From Entomortierella parvispora (Eukaryota; Mortierellomycota; Mortierellomycetes; Mortierellales; Mortierellaceae), in NCBI GenBank assembly GCA_963573315.1, contig OY752148.1, forward strand, positions 797,263-861,262: 64,000 nucleotides of DNA. Direction: 5' to 3'. The translations under genes and the position numbers were made by a program. Position 1 is the stretch's first letter; every line of letters starts with the position of its first letter. Positions 44,913-57,504 of the stretch are shown here, one piece after another. Under the pieces are notes generated by a model that worked only from the letters and a program-made list of their open reading frames with translations, did not search any database and was not told the DNA's origin.

Positions 44913-45344
44913 ACTTTTTTTTTCTATTCAATGTCTCGAAGAGGAGTCTTTTTTTGAATCCTCCTGTACAGCCCTCTTTCGTTTTCTTTTTCGTCTTTCT
45001 CGTCCTCTAGGCCCTTGCTGACCTTGTACTTTTTCGCACCCAAGTTGTCTTTGTTGCGCTTCTTCTTCCCCTGTGCCATATCTAGTGTTTGTTCTTGCTC
45101 TTGTTTGTTTTTGCCTTTTCCTTTTCCGTACCCATAATAAAACCAGCGCGTTGATTGGGATGTGCAGCTCACTCAGCAGTCACACATTGTGCCCTGAGTG
45201 ATCAAACCATTCCTTTGACAAGTGAAGTCACTCATCCGCTCAAGAATCCGCTCTAGTTGTTCATCAGGACAAGGACATCAGAACTACAATTACGAAGACA
45301 GAATACCTTCATCAATAGTCAACCTCTCATTCATTTCTACACAG
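44913..45344. other. Spacer between bZIP and OTU genes
   Basis: 3' flank of the bZIP gene and 5' flank of the OTU gene. On the minus strand a 51-codon frame (45079-44924) starts with MAQGKKKRNK and is very basic, then acidic. It could be a tiny protein, but its ATG-to-stop length and antisense position make this weak. Confidence 0.35.
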
Positions 45345-46656
45345 ATGGATCCCGAAAACACAGCGATCGTCATCGAGACTCTGGAAGAACTCCGGGCTAG
45401 ACACAAGAAGGAACAAAAGGACTTGATGGCCAAGGTCACGGCTCTGAAGAAGACTGCCACCAAGGGCGACAAAAAGAAGAAGAAGGAAGTTTCGGCTGAA
45501 GTAGCTCAATTGGAACAGGCATTGGCTTTGCAACAGCAGCAGGAAGAAAAGGCTCTCTTGGCGACCGACCAAGGAGCGTCATCGTCAGCAGCAGCAGCAA
45601 CAGGGGCAACGGCCTCAACACCTGTAGAAGAGGAAGAGGAAGAAGACGATTTCGACCCTAATGATGTAAGCTGGAGAGATTTTCAGGGGCATTTATGGAT
45701 CAGTCTTTGTCATACCTTCACACTAACCTCTCAATTCAACATTCTCTCGAATTTCTTTGTAGATTCCCATCGACCACTTGACGATAGAGGCACCTGCACC
45801 ATCTAAAAAGACGAATAACAATGGAGGAGGTGGCGGTAGTGGTGGAAAGAAGCCTAACCGCCAAAAGGCACGCAAGGATCGTAAAGCGCAGCAACTGAAG
45901 GAAATCCAGGACGAGGCCGAGAAGGAGGCTGCGGGACAGGTCAACATGAATGAAGTCGAGCGCAAGGCGATCGAGGAATTGGCCCAGGTCATGAACGTAA
46001 CCGTCAAGGATGTCACGGCCGATGGACATTGTCTATACAACTCGATTGCAGATCAATTGGGTCAACATTATGAAAAACAGGTATCACCCTTTTTTTTTGA
46101 AAGAACATTGGAGGATATTGGATTGTTCGATTACTCAAAGTATGTTGAAAAGGAATGGAGTACTAAAGAAATGAGGTGATTTTTCTTTCTTTACAGACCT
46201 CGGTCAAGACATTGAGACACGAGACAGCCGAGTACATGCGCCAGAACCCTGACGACTTTTTACCCTTCTTGACCAACAAGCATGGTGACATGATGACAGA
46301 CGAGGATTTCACAAACTATTGCAATGACCTGGAAACAACTGCTGTGTGGGGAGGCCAACCCGAGGTAAAACCCGGGAATCTTTGCTGGATTGGATCGTAC
46401 TATCTAACTCTTTCCAGCATGAGAGTATGGACCGGCTCTAAAACTCTTTCTTCTTTTTTTTTTGTATTTCATTCGATAGCTCTTGGCCTTGTCCAGGGTG
46501 CACAAGGTCCCAATCTGGGTTGTGCAGATGGGCAGTCCAACAGTCAAGTTGTCTGCTGATGTTTATCCCACCGAGACTCCGTTGATGGTCTCTTATCATC
46601 GTCATATGTATGGTCTTGGAGAGCATTACAATTCTCTGCGCCCCAAGAAGGCGTAG
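45345..46656 (+). CDS. OTU2: OTU-family deubiquitinase, Otu2/OTUD6-like
   Basis: Four exons (45345-45665, 45763-46080, 46197-46364, 46480-46656), all phase 0, give 327 residues. The N-terminal 140 residues are charged coiled coil with Lys, Gln and Glu tracts (starting MDPENTAIVIETLEELRARHKKEQ at its head), as in Otu2/OTUD6B. The OTU domain follows. The nucleophile is Cys197 in TADGHCLYNSI, and the general-base His318 is in GEHYNSL. Otu2-type enzymes remove ubiquitin from the 40S ribosomal subunit and act in translation. The frame extends upstream of the first ATG, but only through non-ATG codons, so 45345 is the start. The catalytic residues are intact. Confidence 0.93.
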
Positions 46657-46735
46657 ACGCGTTCATGTGGTTTGACGAATTCAGTAAAAAGAAAAAGAAA
46701 AAAACGAGCAATCTGGTGCGGGCTAGACCCACGCT

Positions 46736-47074
46736 TTACGCTATTCCTTTCAGAGCCTTGTGAACGGGGGAGAGAAGGAGGAGGAGGATCAAGAACGGTT
46801 CACCGTGTCCAGTTGACCGGCCCTGTTGAGGTGCTGAAACGAACCCCATTGAGCCCCTCATGACATCGCGGAGCATATCTCCCAGATTAGCAATTCCAGG
46901 CGTGCTGGGGTCTCTTGGAATCCCCCACTCCTTGGCCATGTCCCACCCAAAGATCCTGTGGTTAAGCACCAAGAGATCAGGGATATGCTGTCTTTTTTTA
47001 GCTTTACTTCTTTCCGACATTCTCTTCATCTTCTCTTCCATTTCGCATTTCAGCACTCTCACTTTCCACATCAT
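46736..47074 (-). CDS. Hypothetical small protein, 112 residues
   Basis: Minus-strand frame with tandem ATGs at 47074 and 47071 and a stop at 46736. The middle reads like true protein (HIPDLLVLNHRIFGWDMAKE, then PRDPSTPGIANLGDM), and the first 30 residues are basic and helical. No family is recognised. It would be divergent from the PIG-L gene (148 bp apart) and end 80 bp from the OTU stop, which leaves little room for regulation. It could be a real small gene, an exon of an unspliced model, or chance. Confidence 0.28.
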   Translation of the reverse strand: MMWKVRVLKCEMEEKMKRMSERSKAKKRQHIPDLLVLNHRIFGWDMAKEWGIPRDPSTPGIANLGDMLRDVMRGSMGFVSAPQQGRSTGHGEPFLILLLLLSPVHKALKGIA

Positions 47075-47221
47075 CCATTGTTTTGAGGCGCACGGGCTCG
47101 TGTGCAGACTGGGCCAAAAAGAGTAACGCGCACAGGCGGAAGGAGCAAGCAGGCTCTGGCACGTCCCAAAAAAAAACAAAAGAGATTACCAAGGGTACAC
47201 AAACGATAAACGCGTGCAGGA

Positions 47222-48776
47222 ATGGGAACCGTTCAGAATCAAGACGGCGGGTCGTCTTCCAAATCGATGGCCTTTCAGGTCCAGCAGCATCAACGACAAA
47301 GAAGGAAGGCTTTGTTGCGTTTATGTAGTGCTCTTGCTCTTTCTGTGCTCTTGAGCCGTGGTGGCATCGGTCAGGGTCGTGGAGGTTTCATGAACGTTGC
47401 CGATGCTCTGCCCGCGCAGGGTCCACCTCAACCCTATTATCAGGCGGCTCTCGCAACACCCTTTTTGGGCGAGACCACAATCAAGACCGCAGGAACCCAG
47501 GAAAGGGGTGACACCACACCATGTAAAAGTTCGACCACTCTTCTAGTTCTCTTGGAACATCCAACGAGCAAAAAGCATCCTTCAAAAGGAAAAGATAGCA
47601 AGGACAATGCCTCAAGGACGATGGCCTTGAATCAGAACAAACTCCCGGGACAGGATCAACACCACCGAGATTTCTTGGACTTGGCTTCCAGGGTCTCGGG
47701 CAAGAGCACCCACAAGATCGATCGGGAGTTTCAAAAGGAACGGAAACAGGTTCAAAAGGAACACCAGGCACACTTTCGGTTGATGCAACAACAACTAAAA
47801 CAACAGGAGAAACAAATTTGGAAACAGAGGCAACAGCAAAAACTAGAGGACAAGGACGGGGAGTCGGCTTTGAAAGAAAAGGAGGGTAATGGAGGAAAAA
47901 AGGATCAACTGGGACGCGTGCATGGCAAAGATGCAGGACGGATCCGACTTCCTACGGATGTGACCAGGCCCAGCAAGGGGAGAGAAAAGGGGACGAAGGA
48001 AACGCATGGTCACGACGCCGATCGTAGTCGTAGGCGGGAGATGGCTGGCGATGACGACGGCGACGAATACGAGGAAAGAGATGAGGGTGAGGAGCGAGAT
48101 GGAGGAGACGCCAAGGCTGCGAACTTTGCTCGCCATCCTCAGAGGCATCCCAAGGATAAAAAATCAGAATCAAAGAAACCTTTGTCAAAGGAAAACAAGC
48201 GGAGCACGGATGACGCCATGGAGTATCATTTCCAAAAGCGAAAAACCACTCCCGCCATATTTTACGTTCCTCACCAGGATGATGATGCCTTGGCCATGGC
48301 CCTAGGTAAGAACCGCACATGTGTGATTTTTTATATACTTTCCGCTCCTGTTTCCCCACCTCGGACTCACTCGAATTATCCTCGCGTTCATAGCCATTAG
48401 GGAACATTTGGATACTGGGCGCAAGGTGATTGTGCACCTGTATTCGGATGGGATCAACGCTCTCCTTAGGGATATCGTCGCTGGAGCCGTCCCTTGCCCA
48501 CTTGGTCACCCACCTCACCGATTCAATTTGACGCTGCAAGATGTTGTTACGGGTCGAACACACGAGTTCCGCCAGTCCATTCGAGCTTTGGGCGTGGAGG
48601 ACGAAGATATCCATGAGACAGGATGGAGTGACATAGAACCTTTGAAGGACTATGCAGCGTTTCAACGTAAACTCAGAGGTCTAATCCTAGGATATGAAAA
48701 AAAGGTATCGTCGACATCCTCCTTCCAAGGATATTGTTAGGATTTGCCAGCTAACTATTTTGTATTCTGTTTTTTT

Positions 48777-48810
<34 letters not shown>

Positions 48811-49608
48811 TGTGTGTGTTGGTAGCACCCAGGCGCGTCTCACAAATGTATCAGCGGCGAGTATGATCGCGATTCCGTGGGCAGGAACCCCACTCACCGA
48901 GCTTGTTGGGATGTCGCGACCGAACTCTTGAACGAGCACCCAAAGGGTTGGCCCGAGTCGCGTCAATTGTGGGATTTCCGCTTTTACAGGACGTACACCT
49001 ACTACAATCCGGCTCCCCGTCGATCCGCTCAATTCATCCGATCCCTGCCTCAACATCTTTTATTCAAACAAAAGGCCCTGGATCAGTACAAGCGTTGGGA
49101 GCCCAAGCGCGGCGAATTGGCTTGGGGGTATCATTCTGTAAAGCCGCTGATCGATGCCGCCTACAACGATTCCCACGTCTACATGGACATGCTGGACAAT
49201 GATCCCACAAACCCTTCCAATTGGTACACTCCTCGAATCGGGGGAACACATGGCAAATCCATGTTCCCAGATGTCTGGAAATCGACCCATGAAAAGGACT
49301 GGAACCAGGCCCTGATTCAAGCCCAAGCTGAGGCTCGCAACTTGCAACAGCAGAGCAAAGATGAAGAAGGCGAGGAGGACGTTGGAGGTCGTGATACTGA
49401 ACAAGATGATGAAGAGGACGAAAACGACTTTGCGCAGAAGGAAGATGAACTACTAGAAGATTCAGAGATCCAAGGACAAGATCTTACGCCCGTAGCCAAG
49501 TGGGATAAAAAAGAGGAGGCTATGAGAAAAGAGATTCTCGAGGCCTTTGAGAAGGCAGCCCGGGGACCCGAAGGAGGCACGTACTATAAGCGCGTCTCCA
49601 TCTCCTAG
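47222..49608 (+). CDS. PIG-L/LmbE-family deacetylase-like protein
   Basis: Three exons (47222-48305, 48394-48704, 48826-49608) give 725 residues. The N-terminus has a hydrophobic stretch (about residues 30-50, ALLRLCSALALSVLLSRGG) that may be a signal anchor. About 250 residues of charged, Lys/Gln-rich linker follow. The catalytic-type motif H351-Q-D-D-D lies in YVPHQDDDALAMA, a variant of the family's AHPDDE zinc motif. Regions after it match the fold (KVIVHLYSDG, LGVEDEDIHETGW). The C-terminus is D/E-rich and then basic. Relatives remove acetyl groups from GlcNAc-linked substrates such as GlcNAc-PI; the substrate here is not known. The protein is much longer than the usual 250-300 residues because of its linkers. 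The last intron ends in a TG repeat rather than a pyrimidine tract. Confidence 0.82.
48781..48819. repeat. (TG)n microsatellite inside an intron
   Basis: Nearly uninterrupted TG repeat after a T run, occupying the 3' end of the second intron of the PIG-L-like gene (48705-48825) up to six bases before the exon. It takes the place normally held by the pyrimidine tract. Confidence 0.85.
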
Positions 49609-49705
49609 CCCTCTTGAGTTCTTCACAACAATTTTCAGCATTCGACGGTTATTAAAGAAAATAATACTAAAAAAATGATAAGAGATTTAATGTTGTTTCC
49701 TTCGT

Positions 49706-52700
49706 TTATATGTTCTTGACGACAAACGTGGGCTGTCCTGGAACAGATTGCTCAGCGGCACGGACAATATCCTCCTCAGCAGCCAACTCGGGCGTGTTTG
49801 CAACCTCGTCCGACTTGACCAAAGTGAAGGTGTCATAGCCCAAAATCTTGCGCAAGTATTCCGAGTGCTCGCCCAACAAAGTAAGCTCGTCAAAGGACAA
49901 TGTCCTCGAGAACACGGAGGCACCCTGGGACTCGGCCTTCTTCTTCAAGTCGTGCAAGAAAGGCATCACCTTCTTGTCCTTCATCAAGCCCTTGGCGCCC
50001 AACTCCTTCTTGATGTAATCGTCATCAAAGAGCTTGCCGCCGTTGGTAGCTGCATCGGGTCTGTAGGCCTCCTTCAAGACCTGGATGGAAGCCTCTTGCC
50101 ACTCGGGGAACTTGGCAGCAACCAAAATAGTGATCTTCTTAGGCTTGAAGGGATCAAAGACATCGGCCTTGCCCTTCTTCTTCTTCTTCAAAGCCTGAGT
50201 TTCAGTGGCACGAACGCTGGTCAGCTGGCGACGCAAGTATTCAATCTCCTGCAAAACGTTCTCGTCGACCTCGCCAGCCTTGGGCCAGCGAGCGTTGACG
50301 ACCAAACCCTTCTTGCCCAACAAAGTGCCCCAGACGTATTCGGACCAATGTGTGACAATGGGCGAGATGATCAAGGTCTGGACTTCGATGTAACGCATGA
50401 TCAAGTCGTGGTTCATTGGGATATCCATCAAGGTGCAGGCCTCACGGTAGAAATCACGGGCAGCCATCAGCTCGTAGAATCCTCCCTTCACAGCCTCGCG
50501 GTAGAAAGTGGCCTCGTAATCGGCCTCCGCCTGGTTAATCAACTTGTTCATGTGAGATTCAAAGACGCGGTCGTAGAAGTTGTACTGGTCGCGACCTGTC
50601 TTCCTGTAGGTGTCCTTGGCAGCCAAGGTCTCCTGAATCCACTCCATCAAAGTGTACAACTTCAAGATACAGGCGTTGGCGGTTGAATCCTCAAAGTTGG
50701 CATCCTCTCCAGAGTCTCCAGCATCAGCCAAAGCCAAACGGGCAGCGTCAGCTCCATACTTCTCGACAGCCTCAGCAAGACCCAAGAAGTTTCCAAGAGA
50801 CTTGCTCATCTTCTCGCCGTTCATCAACAAGTGTCCGTTAGCACGGATGCTGCGGGGCCAATACTTCTTGGGGAACAAAGCAACGTGGTTGTAGATGGCA
50901 AAAGTCAAGTGGTTGGGGATCAACTCCTTGCCAGAGGTACGGACATCAACGGGGTAAAAGTACTCGAATTCGCGCTTCAGCTTGTCCAAGTCGGCCTTGG
51001 GGATGTCGCTGTCCGTGGGCAAAGGTCCATCGGCCAAGATGTACTCAAAGGCCTGGTCGGTCATTTGCTCGTGCTTGATACCCAAAGGTCCAGGAACGGA
51101 TCCGTCAATGGAGCCTCCCTGCAACAAAGCAGCAATGGTGTAGTAGGCCATATAGATGGTCGAATCCGACAAGGACTCGATTAAGAAGTTGTGGTCCCAA
51201 GGCAGACGGGTTCCCAATCCGTAAGAACGAGCGCAAGCCCACTTATTCAACCAAGCCAAGTTCTTCTCGAAGGCGTTCCTGGTCTCCTCGGTGTACACGT
51301 TCATACCGGCCAAGCACTCCTCAGCCTGCTTGCGCCACTCGGGCTCACCGTAATCCAAGTACCACTGGTCCATCAAAGCAACCACGCACTCGTCTCCTGA
51401 GCGGGACATGACCAAGTTCTCGGGCTCGTTGTAGGGAACAGCCAATCCAGCATCGATCAGCTCCTGGCGAATCAAGGGTTTGGCCTCCTGGACAGGCTTG
51501 CCGCTGTGGTCGCCAATGATCATCACTCCGTTGTAGAATCCATCCTTGTAGACAGCATCCTTGGCCAAGGCCAACTGGGTCTTGTCCTTCTGGGATGCAA
51601 TCTTCATCTGGGCGCAGATTGTGGGTGCGGCCAAGGATCCGTAGGTGGGGGTGTTGATGATGGGAACTGGGTCATAGGGGAGGATCCACTCGGGCTGGAT
51701 CTTGTAGTAGTCGGGCTTCTTCTTCAAATCCATGACGGTAGCGAAATCATCGGGAGAGTCGGAGGGGACTGAAGTAACGACACCAGTACCCTTGGTGGCC
51801 AAGACACCATCCATGGGCAAGACATAGACGGAGGCAAAGTGGCTCAAGGGAGCCTTGACCTGAGAACCGACCAACTGGCGACCGACCAGGCCGGCGACCT
51901 TGACGACCTCACCGTTCGAAGGAGACAAGTTCTGGAAAGCCATGTTGCGGGCAGCACGCTCGGTCATCAAGAACAGCTCATCGGACTTGTGGCTCTTGAA
52001 AATACCGTACTTGATATCAACACCGACAAAGCAGTTGGTCTGTCCGTACATGGTCTCAGGGCGGAGGGTGGCAGCAACCATAAAGATTTGCTTGCCCTCA
52101 ACCTCCTTGTTTCCAGCCAAGGCAGCCTGGGCCTCAGGAGCGAAGTCCACAACCTTCAGCTTGATGCAGGTGTAATCCTGAGGTCCAACGCCCTCTCCAC
52201 TTTGACGATCATGATCCATGCAAGGCTGGCCATCCTTAGGCGAGTAGATAGTGTAGCGCTCACCGAACTTGATCTTGTTCAAGGCCTTGAGCTTGTTGAA
52301 CTGCCAGCGAATGAAGGCGTCATAGAAGGGGTTGGCGTCGGTGGTAATGAAAGAGCGACGGAAATCAATCTTGTAACCAATCTTCTTGGTATCAGACTAA
52401 AGAGCAGAGAACGAGAAAAGGGTAAGTCTATTTTAGTCCTGCGTTATATTCAGCTTGCATTTCTCAAGTAGCAAGAACGGCTGTCATTCATACAGTAGCA
52501 ATTGGGGGGAAGTAGGTCAGCCAGTGCTGAGGATCAGCAAACTTGTGAATCTCCTCACGGGGGACACCAATCTGCTCCATGATCTGGAACTGGTACTTGA
52601 GTCCAGTGTTCTTGGCAACAACTTTGCCCTTCTTGGCAACAATTTTGGTGGGGTCGACACGCTCAGCTGCAGGGGTCTCCTTCAAGTTCAAGTTCTCGAC

Positions 52701-53576
52701 CTCAGGAACCTCGGGTTCTAAGGGACCAAAGAGATGACATTTTAACATCTTTTTCCTTGTTAGGGGAAAATTCTTAGGTGGTAAAAGGAAGTAAAGGCTT
52801 ACCCTCGGGGACGATGTAGTCTTTGCCGAACATCTCCATCTCGCGAGCCAACTTGTCAGCGCAGGCCTATCGAATGAAATGAAACATGGTCAGATTGAGG
52901 ATTTCGTTCACTCTTCGTCAAGGCTTCCCAATACTCCCGGTATATCTAGTAGCATCCAGCTTACTCTGATAGGCATGCCGGTACAATGCCATCCCAAGGG
53001 GAACAAGGCACGTCTGCCTTGAAGACGGTGATATCCAGTGGCGAACTCGATCTTGGAAATGGTGAATCCGTGTCCCAAGTGCAAGCGTCCGTTCAAGTAA
53101 GGGTAGGCGGTGGTGGACAAAAATTTGGGGTGGGCCTCATGGATGGTTGAAATATCGGGGTGCTCCTCAATCGTGGGCGCATTGACCTCGAAGGCCTTCT
53201 CGGCCTCCCAGAGTTGCTGTATCTTGGACTCGATGCTCATCAAAGCATCGCGCTTGGCCGTCTGTAGATTCAGTTGACGGTGTTTGTTGGTAGTAGAATC
53301 GACCGTTTCCCAACATTGTCAAAAGAGTTGGCAAATGGATATGTAAACCGAAATGAATAGCGAATGGGTCAAGGCGAAAGAGTGAAAAAAGAGCAAGGCG
53401 TAGTTAGTGGCAACTCTCTACAGACTGCATTCCAGGTTGATCAGGTTAGCAGTAACGGTGCATGGCTTCAGTTGCAAGGCAGTACTGCGCAGTAGCAGCA
53501 CAGCAGACTCGCAAACAGTCGGGCAGACGGACAGGTAGAGAGACAAGCGCAGGGCATGTACCTTTGGTTCCGACAT
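49706..53576 (-). CDS. CDC60: Cytosolic leucyl-tRNA synthetase
   Basis: Five exons on the minus strand (53576-53562, 53261-52965, 52866-52803, 52717-52494, 52396-49706) give 1096 residues, the normal size for eukaryotic cytosolic LeuRS. The class I signatures are intact: HLGH at residues 66-69 in LNGRLHLGHG, and KMSKS near residue 727 in NGEKMSKSLGNF. The CP1 editing domain lies between them, with TLRPETMYGQTN and a fungal-type insertion. The C-terminal extension follows the anticodon-binding domain. The enzyme charges tRNA-Leu with leucine and edits mischarged norvaline and isoleucine. Exon 1 is 15 nt (MSEPK). The strong C-ending codon preference fits a highly expressed gene. Confidence 0.96.
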
Positions 53577-55962
53577 GATGTGGAGAAGGGATGGTGATGA
53601 GAGACAACAAACGGGCGATCGTCCTTCTTTTTGTTCTTTCCTGAAAGTGTGTGGAGCCGCAATCTTTGATGTTCCTGGCCCTGCAAAAAAAAATGGCAGT
53701 GACGTAGTCACAAGGCTCCTTATTTCCAGTCATCGTTACTCATCCGTTATTTCCAGCCGTGGAAAACAAAGAGTTTATTTTGGTGGCAACCTCTTGTTTT
53801 GCGTGTATTCTCGCACGCTTGGTCCCGCCCTCGTGGGATCTTTCCCGCAGTCGAGCCTACTACTATCTGTTCCTCTTGGCATGCTTCGTCATCTCTGTCG
53901 CTTCTCGTCGACATTCCCATGAGCACATGCACTGAGGAGTTCAAAAATGTCGTCCTCCTAGCCTTCAATGACTAACTTGACTTCTTCTCGCCTTGTCAAA
54001 GACGCTTCGCCTCCATCTGCATGGAAGGCTCACTCTTATCATTCGTCTTTTACGTTCAGCTAGAGTCATTCAGATCGCCTGTCGTCTGTTAGCAGTTTCC
54101 CACCAGTAACACGTACTGATAGCGTCGACCCTTAGTCACGTATACCTATATCACAAATTGTTTCGTAACGACATTCAACTCGACTTTAGAAGAACACCCG
54201 CGAGCTGCCGCATTGACTTTCATTTATGTTAACATAGTTACATATTCGCTAGGAAACAGCTACTGTACTAGACAGTTACACAGGGGAATGCTACTGCGCG
54301 AGCAGGCTGGAATGCGACGCGTACTTATAACCACCACAACTGAACTCTGTGGATAGCCAACCCACTGCTGAACGAGTTTGAGGCTACACAGAGTCTCATT
54401 CGTCAAACCTCCCAGGCTAAACAGTTGGGGAAAACGCCAGAAATGATGTCGATCCCGTAATCATAGCTTCAAGGAGTACTTTAGGTGCTTGGAGCAAAGA
54501 TCGCTCACGACGATTGTCCGCTTTGGGCAGTGCATTCGCCTCTTCTACATGCAGATCTGGCTCCATCTTGAAAATTGAGCAATTACTGTCGGGAAGGGGG
54601 GGTGAGCGCTGAAAGAGCGAAATGAGGGCTGGTTGGTCAGGCGAGACAAGCTCCGTTTCGCAACGAGTTGGACAAAACTAGCCTAATGAACTTTATGCTG
54701 GGCTCATCCGCTCAATGCCGGGTAAACCGACAGCACCATTGGAAAACACACGCAAAGCCTGCTAACTGTATCACTCAAGAAAGTTGGGTTGGGCGCTATT
54801 TTGTGTCTCCATGAGGGTTGGGAGTAAGTTCCACATGCCTCCTCACACTTGTTCATTCTTCCTGGGGATTGTGTCTGTGGTCTCCTCGGCCCCTGCGCCT
54901 TTGTTGCGAGTTTGTGTTTTCATCAACACTCCGAAAATAGGACCCAGCGAAAGCTTGGTCTTGGGCGTCCAGCTGATGACGATGTGTTGAAACGAGGTTC
55001 ACTGTTGCTGATTCTTTTTTTTTTTTTTTTTTTTTTGGCTCTCAGCTAAATAGGGCAGAGTCTGTGTCTCTTCTAGCGCGTCTCCATTCTCGGTTTCTGA
55101 CGCCAAGTAACGATCCCAGCAGGCTCCCGAAGGCGATGTTGGTTGCTTTGCTAAACGTAATAGAGTGTGGTGCGCTCTGAGAATAGACGATTCATTCAGG
55201 TGAGGATTCTGTTACAGAAATCAGGTCCCGAATGGATGCACAGAACTAGTTTTATACGTCCAAACTCGTCGTCTGAGGCCAGCGCTCTTTCTAAAAAAGG
55301 ATCCGTCAACAGCACAGGAAGCCCGGTACTGCAGAGAGCACTTACCTGGGACTGTACTGTACTCGCTTGTGTTTGTGCAATTTGCAACAAGAGATCACCA
55401 TCATCGGATAGAACTTGCAAATGGGAAACACTTGGCTTTGAGCTGGAGTTGCCTACCCATCACTACCTGTGGCAGTGTAATTCTCGGGGTGTGTCTTCTT
55501 GAGAGGGCTGAATCCGGGATTTTTGCAAAAGCGGAAAGGGGTTGTCCACCGAGCCCAGGGTCAACTGGACGAAGAAATCATTGCAACCCGGGTTTGGCGG
55601 GCTTGGCCGACTATTTTTAGGGCAAAGAGACAAAAACAGTGCCTGGAAGTACAACCGTTGTCCTGAATTGAAAAGTGGAAAACAAAAGAACCGAAACGCC
55701 GCCGACTTTGCTCGAGTACAAATGGAGCGCCCTCGGCCTCTATCCCCCCCTTCTTTTTTTTTCTTTTTTCTCCGTCCTTCCTGCCTTCCATTGTCCCTCT
55801 CGACTCCTTCTCGCCTCCTCTCCTTCATTACCGTTGGCACACCGTTCAGTTTTTCTGACAACTGTCGCCTCTCATTCGTTTGTTTTGAACCCGTTATCAA
55901 CCTATTCTTCCTTCCTCTCCCATATTCGTTCACGACTTTTTGTACTTTCATAATTCATCATA
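53577..55962. other. Long intergenic stretch
   Basis: 2.4 kb between the divergent LeuRS (-) and chitin deacetylase (+) genes. It includes the LeuRS promoter (no clear TATA box), a mixed-composition middle part (about 54,000-55,000) without long frames, a T run at about 55016-55036, and a CT-rich leader (about 55,740-55,930) before the deacetylase ATG. Frames at 55,167-55,620 have no motif. Nothing else is supported. Confidence 0.5.
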
Positions 55963-57504
55963 ATGGTCAAACTCTTTGTTTCCTCACTTACAATTCTGGT
56001 CGTATCCTTGGCCTTGGTCAAGGCCCAGGAGCCCATTGTCGTGGCCAGCTACCCAACAGTCAATGCCGTTCCCCCAATTGACTCTCCCGAGGTTATTGCC
56101 TGGCTTAAGGAAATTGACCTCACTGGCGCACCTGCTATTCCCCTTCACAAGGGTGATCCTCCCGCCTGCCCTAACCCTCCTATTAAAGACGAGTAAGTGT
56201 TGCAGATAAGCCTACGCCCGATATTCTTTACCCCTCCAGATTCTTTCAACTTCCAGAGAAGGTCCTTTTTCGTTACAGTTCCGCGTTGATTTCTTTGAGA
56301 CAGAAAAAATCTAGGCGAGAGAAAAGCGAGAAAGAACTCTCTGGGATTGGAGCAATCGAAACATGCGCACGCTGCTCTTCTCCCTCTCCTTCTTCCTTCC
56401 CCCTTCTCCCTTCTCCTTTCTTCCTTTTCTCCTCCGTCTCCTCTTTCGTCTCCTTACAACAGCCACTTCCCCGGGTCTAAGCCATCGATGAACATTGGTT
56501 CTATCGGCCGACTTTGCTGATGAGCCTACATCAACAGTTTCGTATCTCAATCTAATCAAGCCATCAAATCAACTAACGGCCCTTCAACTCTGCTTCAACT
56601 GCATTTTCTTAGGTGTTACTGGACTTGCGATGGTTGCGCTGGTAATGATATTGTCTCCTGCAGCCGTCCCAACACCTGGGGCTTGACTTTTGACGACGGT
56701 CCCTCGGACGCCACCCATACTCTTCTTGACTACCTCGGCACCAACAAGTTGTCTGCCACCTTTTTCTTGATTGGCTCCAATGTCATCAACTACCCTGATA
56801 TTGTTAAGCGTGAGTTGGCCGAGGGCCACCACTTGGCCTCCCACACCTGGTCCCACCACGCTTTGACGACCCTGTCCAACGAGCAGATTGTTGCCGAGAT
56901 GAAGTGGACTGAGAAGGCCGTCATGGCTGCCACCGGTCTTCGTATGAAGTACATGCGTCCTCCATATGGTGATATCAACAACCGTGTTCGCTTCGTCCTC
57001 GAGAAGTTGGGCTACATCCCCGTCGACTGGACCGGTGATGAGTTCGATACCAACGATTGGCAGATGCCCACTACCATGACTGAGGCTCAGGTCATTGCTA
57101 CCTTCACCAAGTCCTTGGACACTTACTCTGGCCCTACCGGAAACAGAACCCGTGGTTTCTACTGCTTGGAGCACGACTTGAACGTGTTGACTGTTGGTGC
57201 TGCTCAAAAGCTGATTCCTTTGGGACAGCAGAGAAACATCACTTTCGCTAACGTCGCTCAGTGCGAGTCTGATGTTGCTCCTTACCAGAGCGGTGGCACT
57301 ACCCCCATTCCCTCGGTCAGCGGCCTTACCCCAAGCTCTACCGCATCTAGTGCTCCCTCTGCTTCCGGAGCCGCCACTGGCACCTCTTCAGGCAAGGGTC
57401 CCGCTGCCACCACCTCCAACAAGAGTAACAGCGCTGCTTTTGTCTCTGCCTCGAGCCTCTTCACTGTGGCCGTTGCCGCTATCGCCGGTCTCATCATGGC
57501 CTAA
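55963..57504 (+). CDS. Chitin deacetylase, GPI-anchored
   Basis: Two exons (55963-56192, 56613-57504) give 373 residues. Residues 1-21 are a signal peptide. The NodB domain (CE4) has TFDDGP at 102-107, HTWSHH at 154-159 (the two metal-binding His) and RPPYGD at 192-197. Cys pairs bracket the domain (CYWTCDGCAG, and later CLEH). A Ser/Thr/Ala-rich linker and a hydrophobic C-terminus (VAVAAIAGLIMA) follow, typical of a GPI anchor signal. The enzyme converts cell-wall chitin to chitosan, a major polymer in this fungal group. The intron (420 nt) is long for this window. The catalytic site is complete. Confidence 0.94.

Noticed and set aside
49748-50686. 312-residue + strand frame inside LeuRS
   Set aside because: It is antisense to a strongly biased LeuRS exon. 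The lack of stops comes from that codon bias.
54061-54540. tRNA or 5S-like gene in the long gap
   Set aside because: I could not find paired A and B boxes or a cloverleaf. A tRNA search program would settle it.
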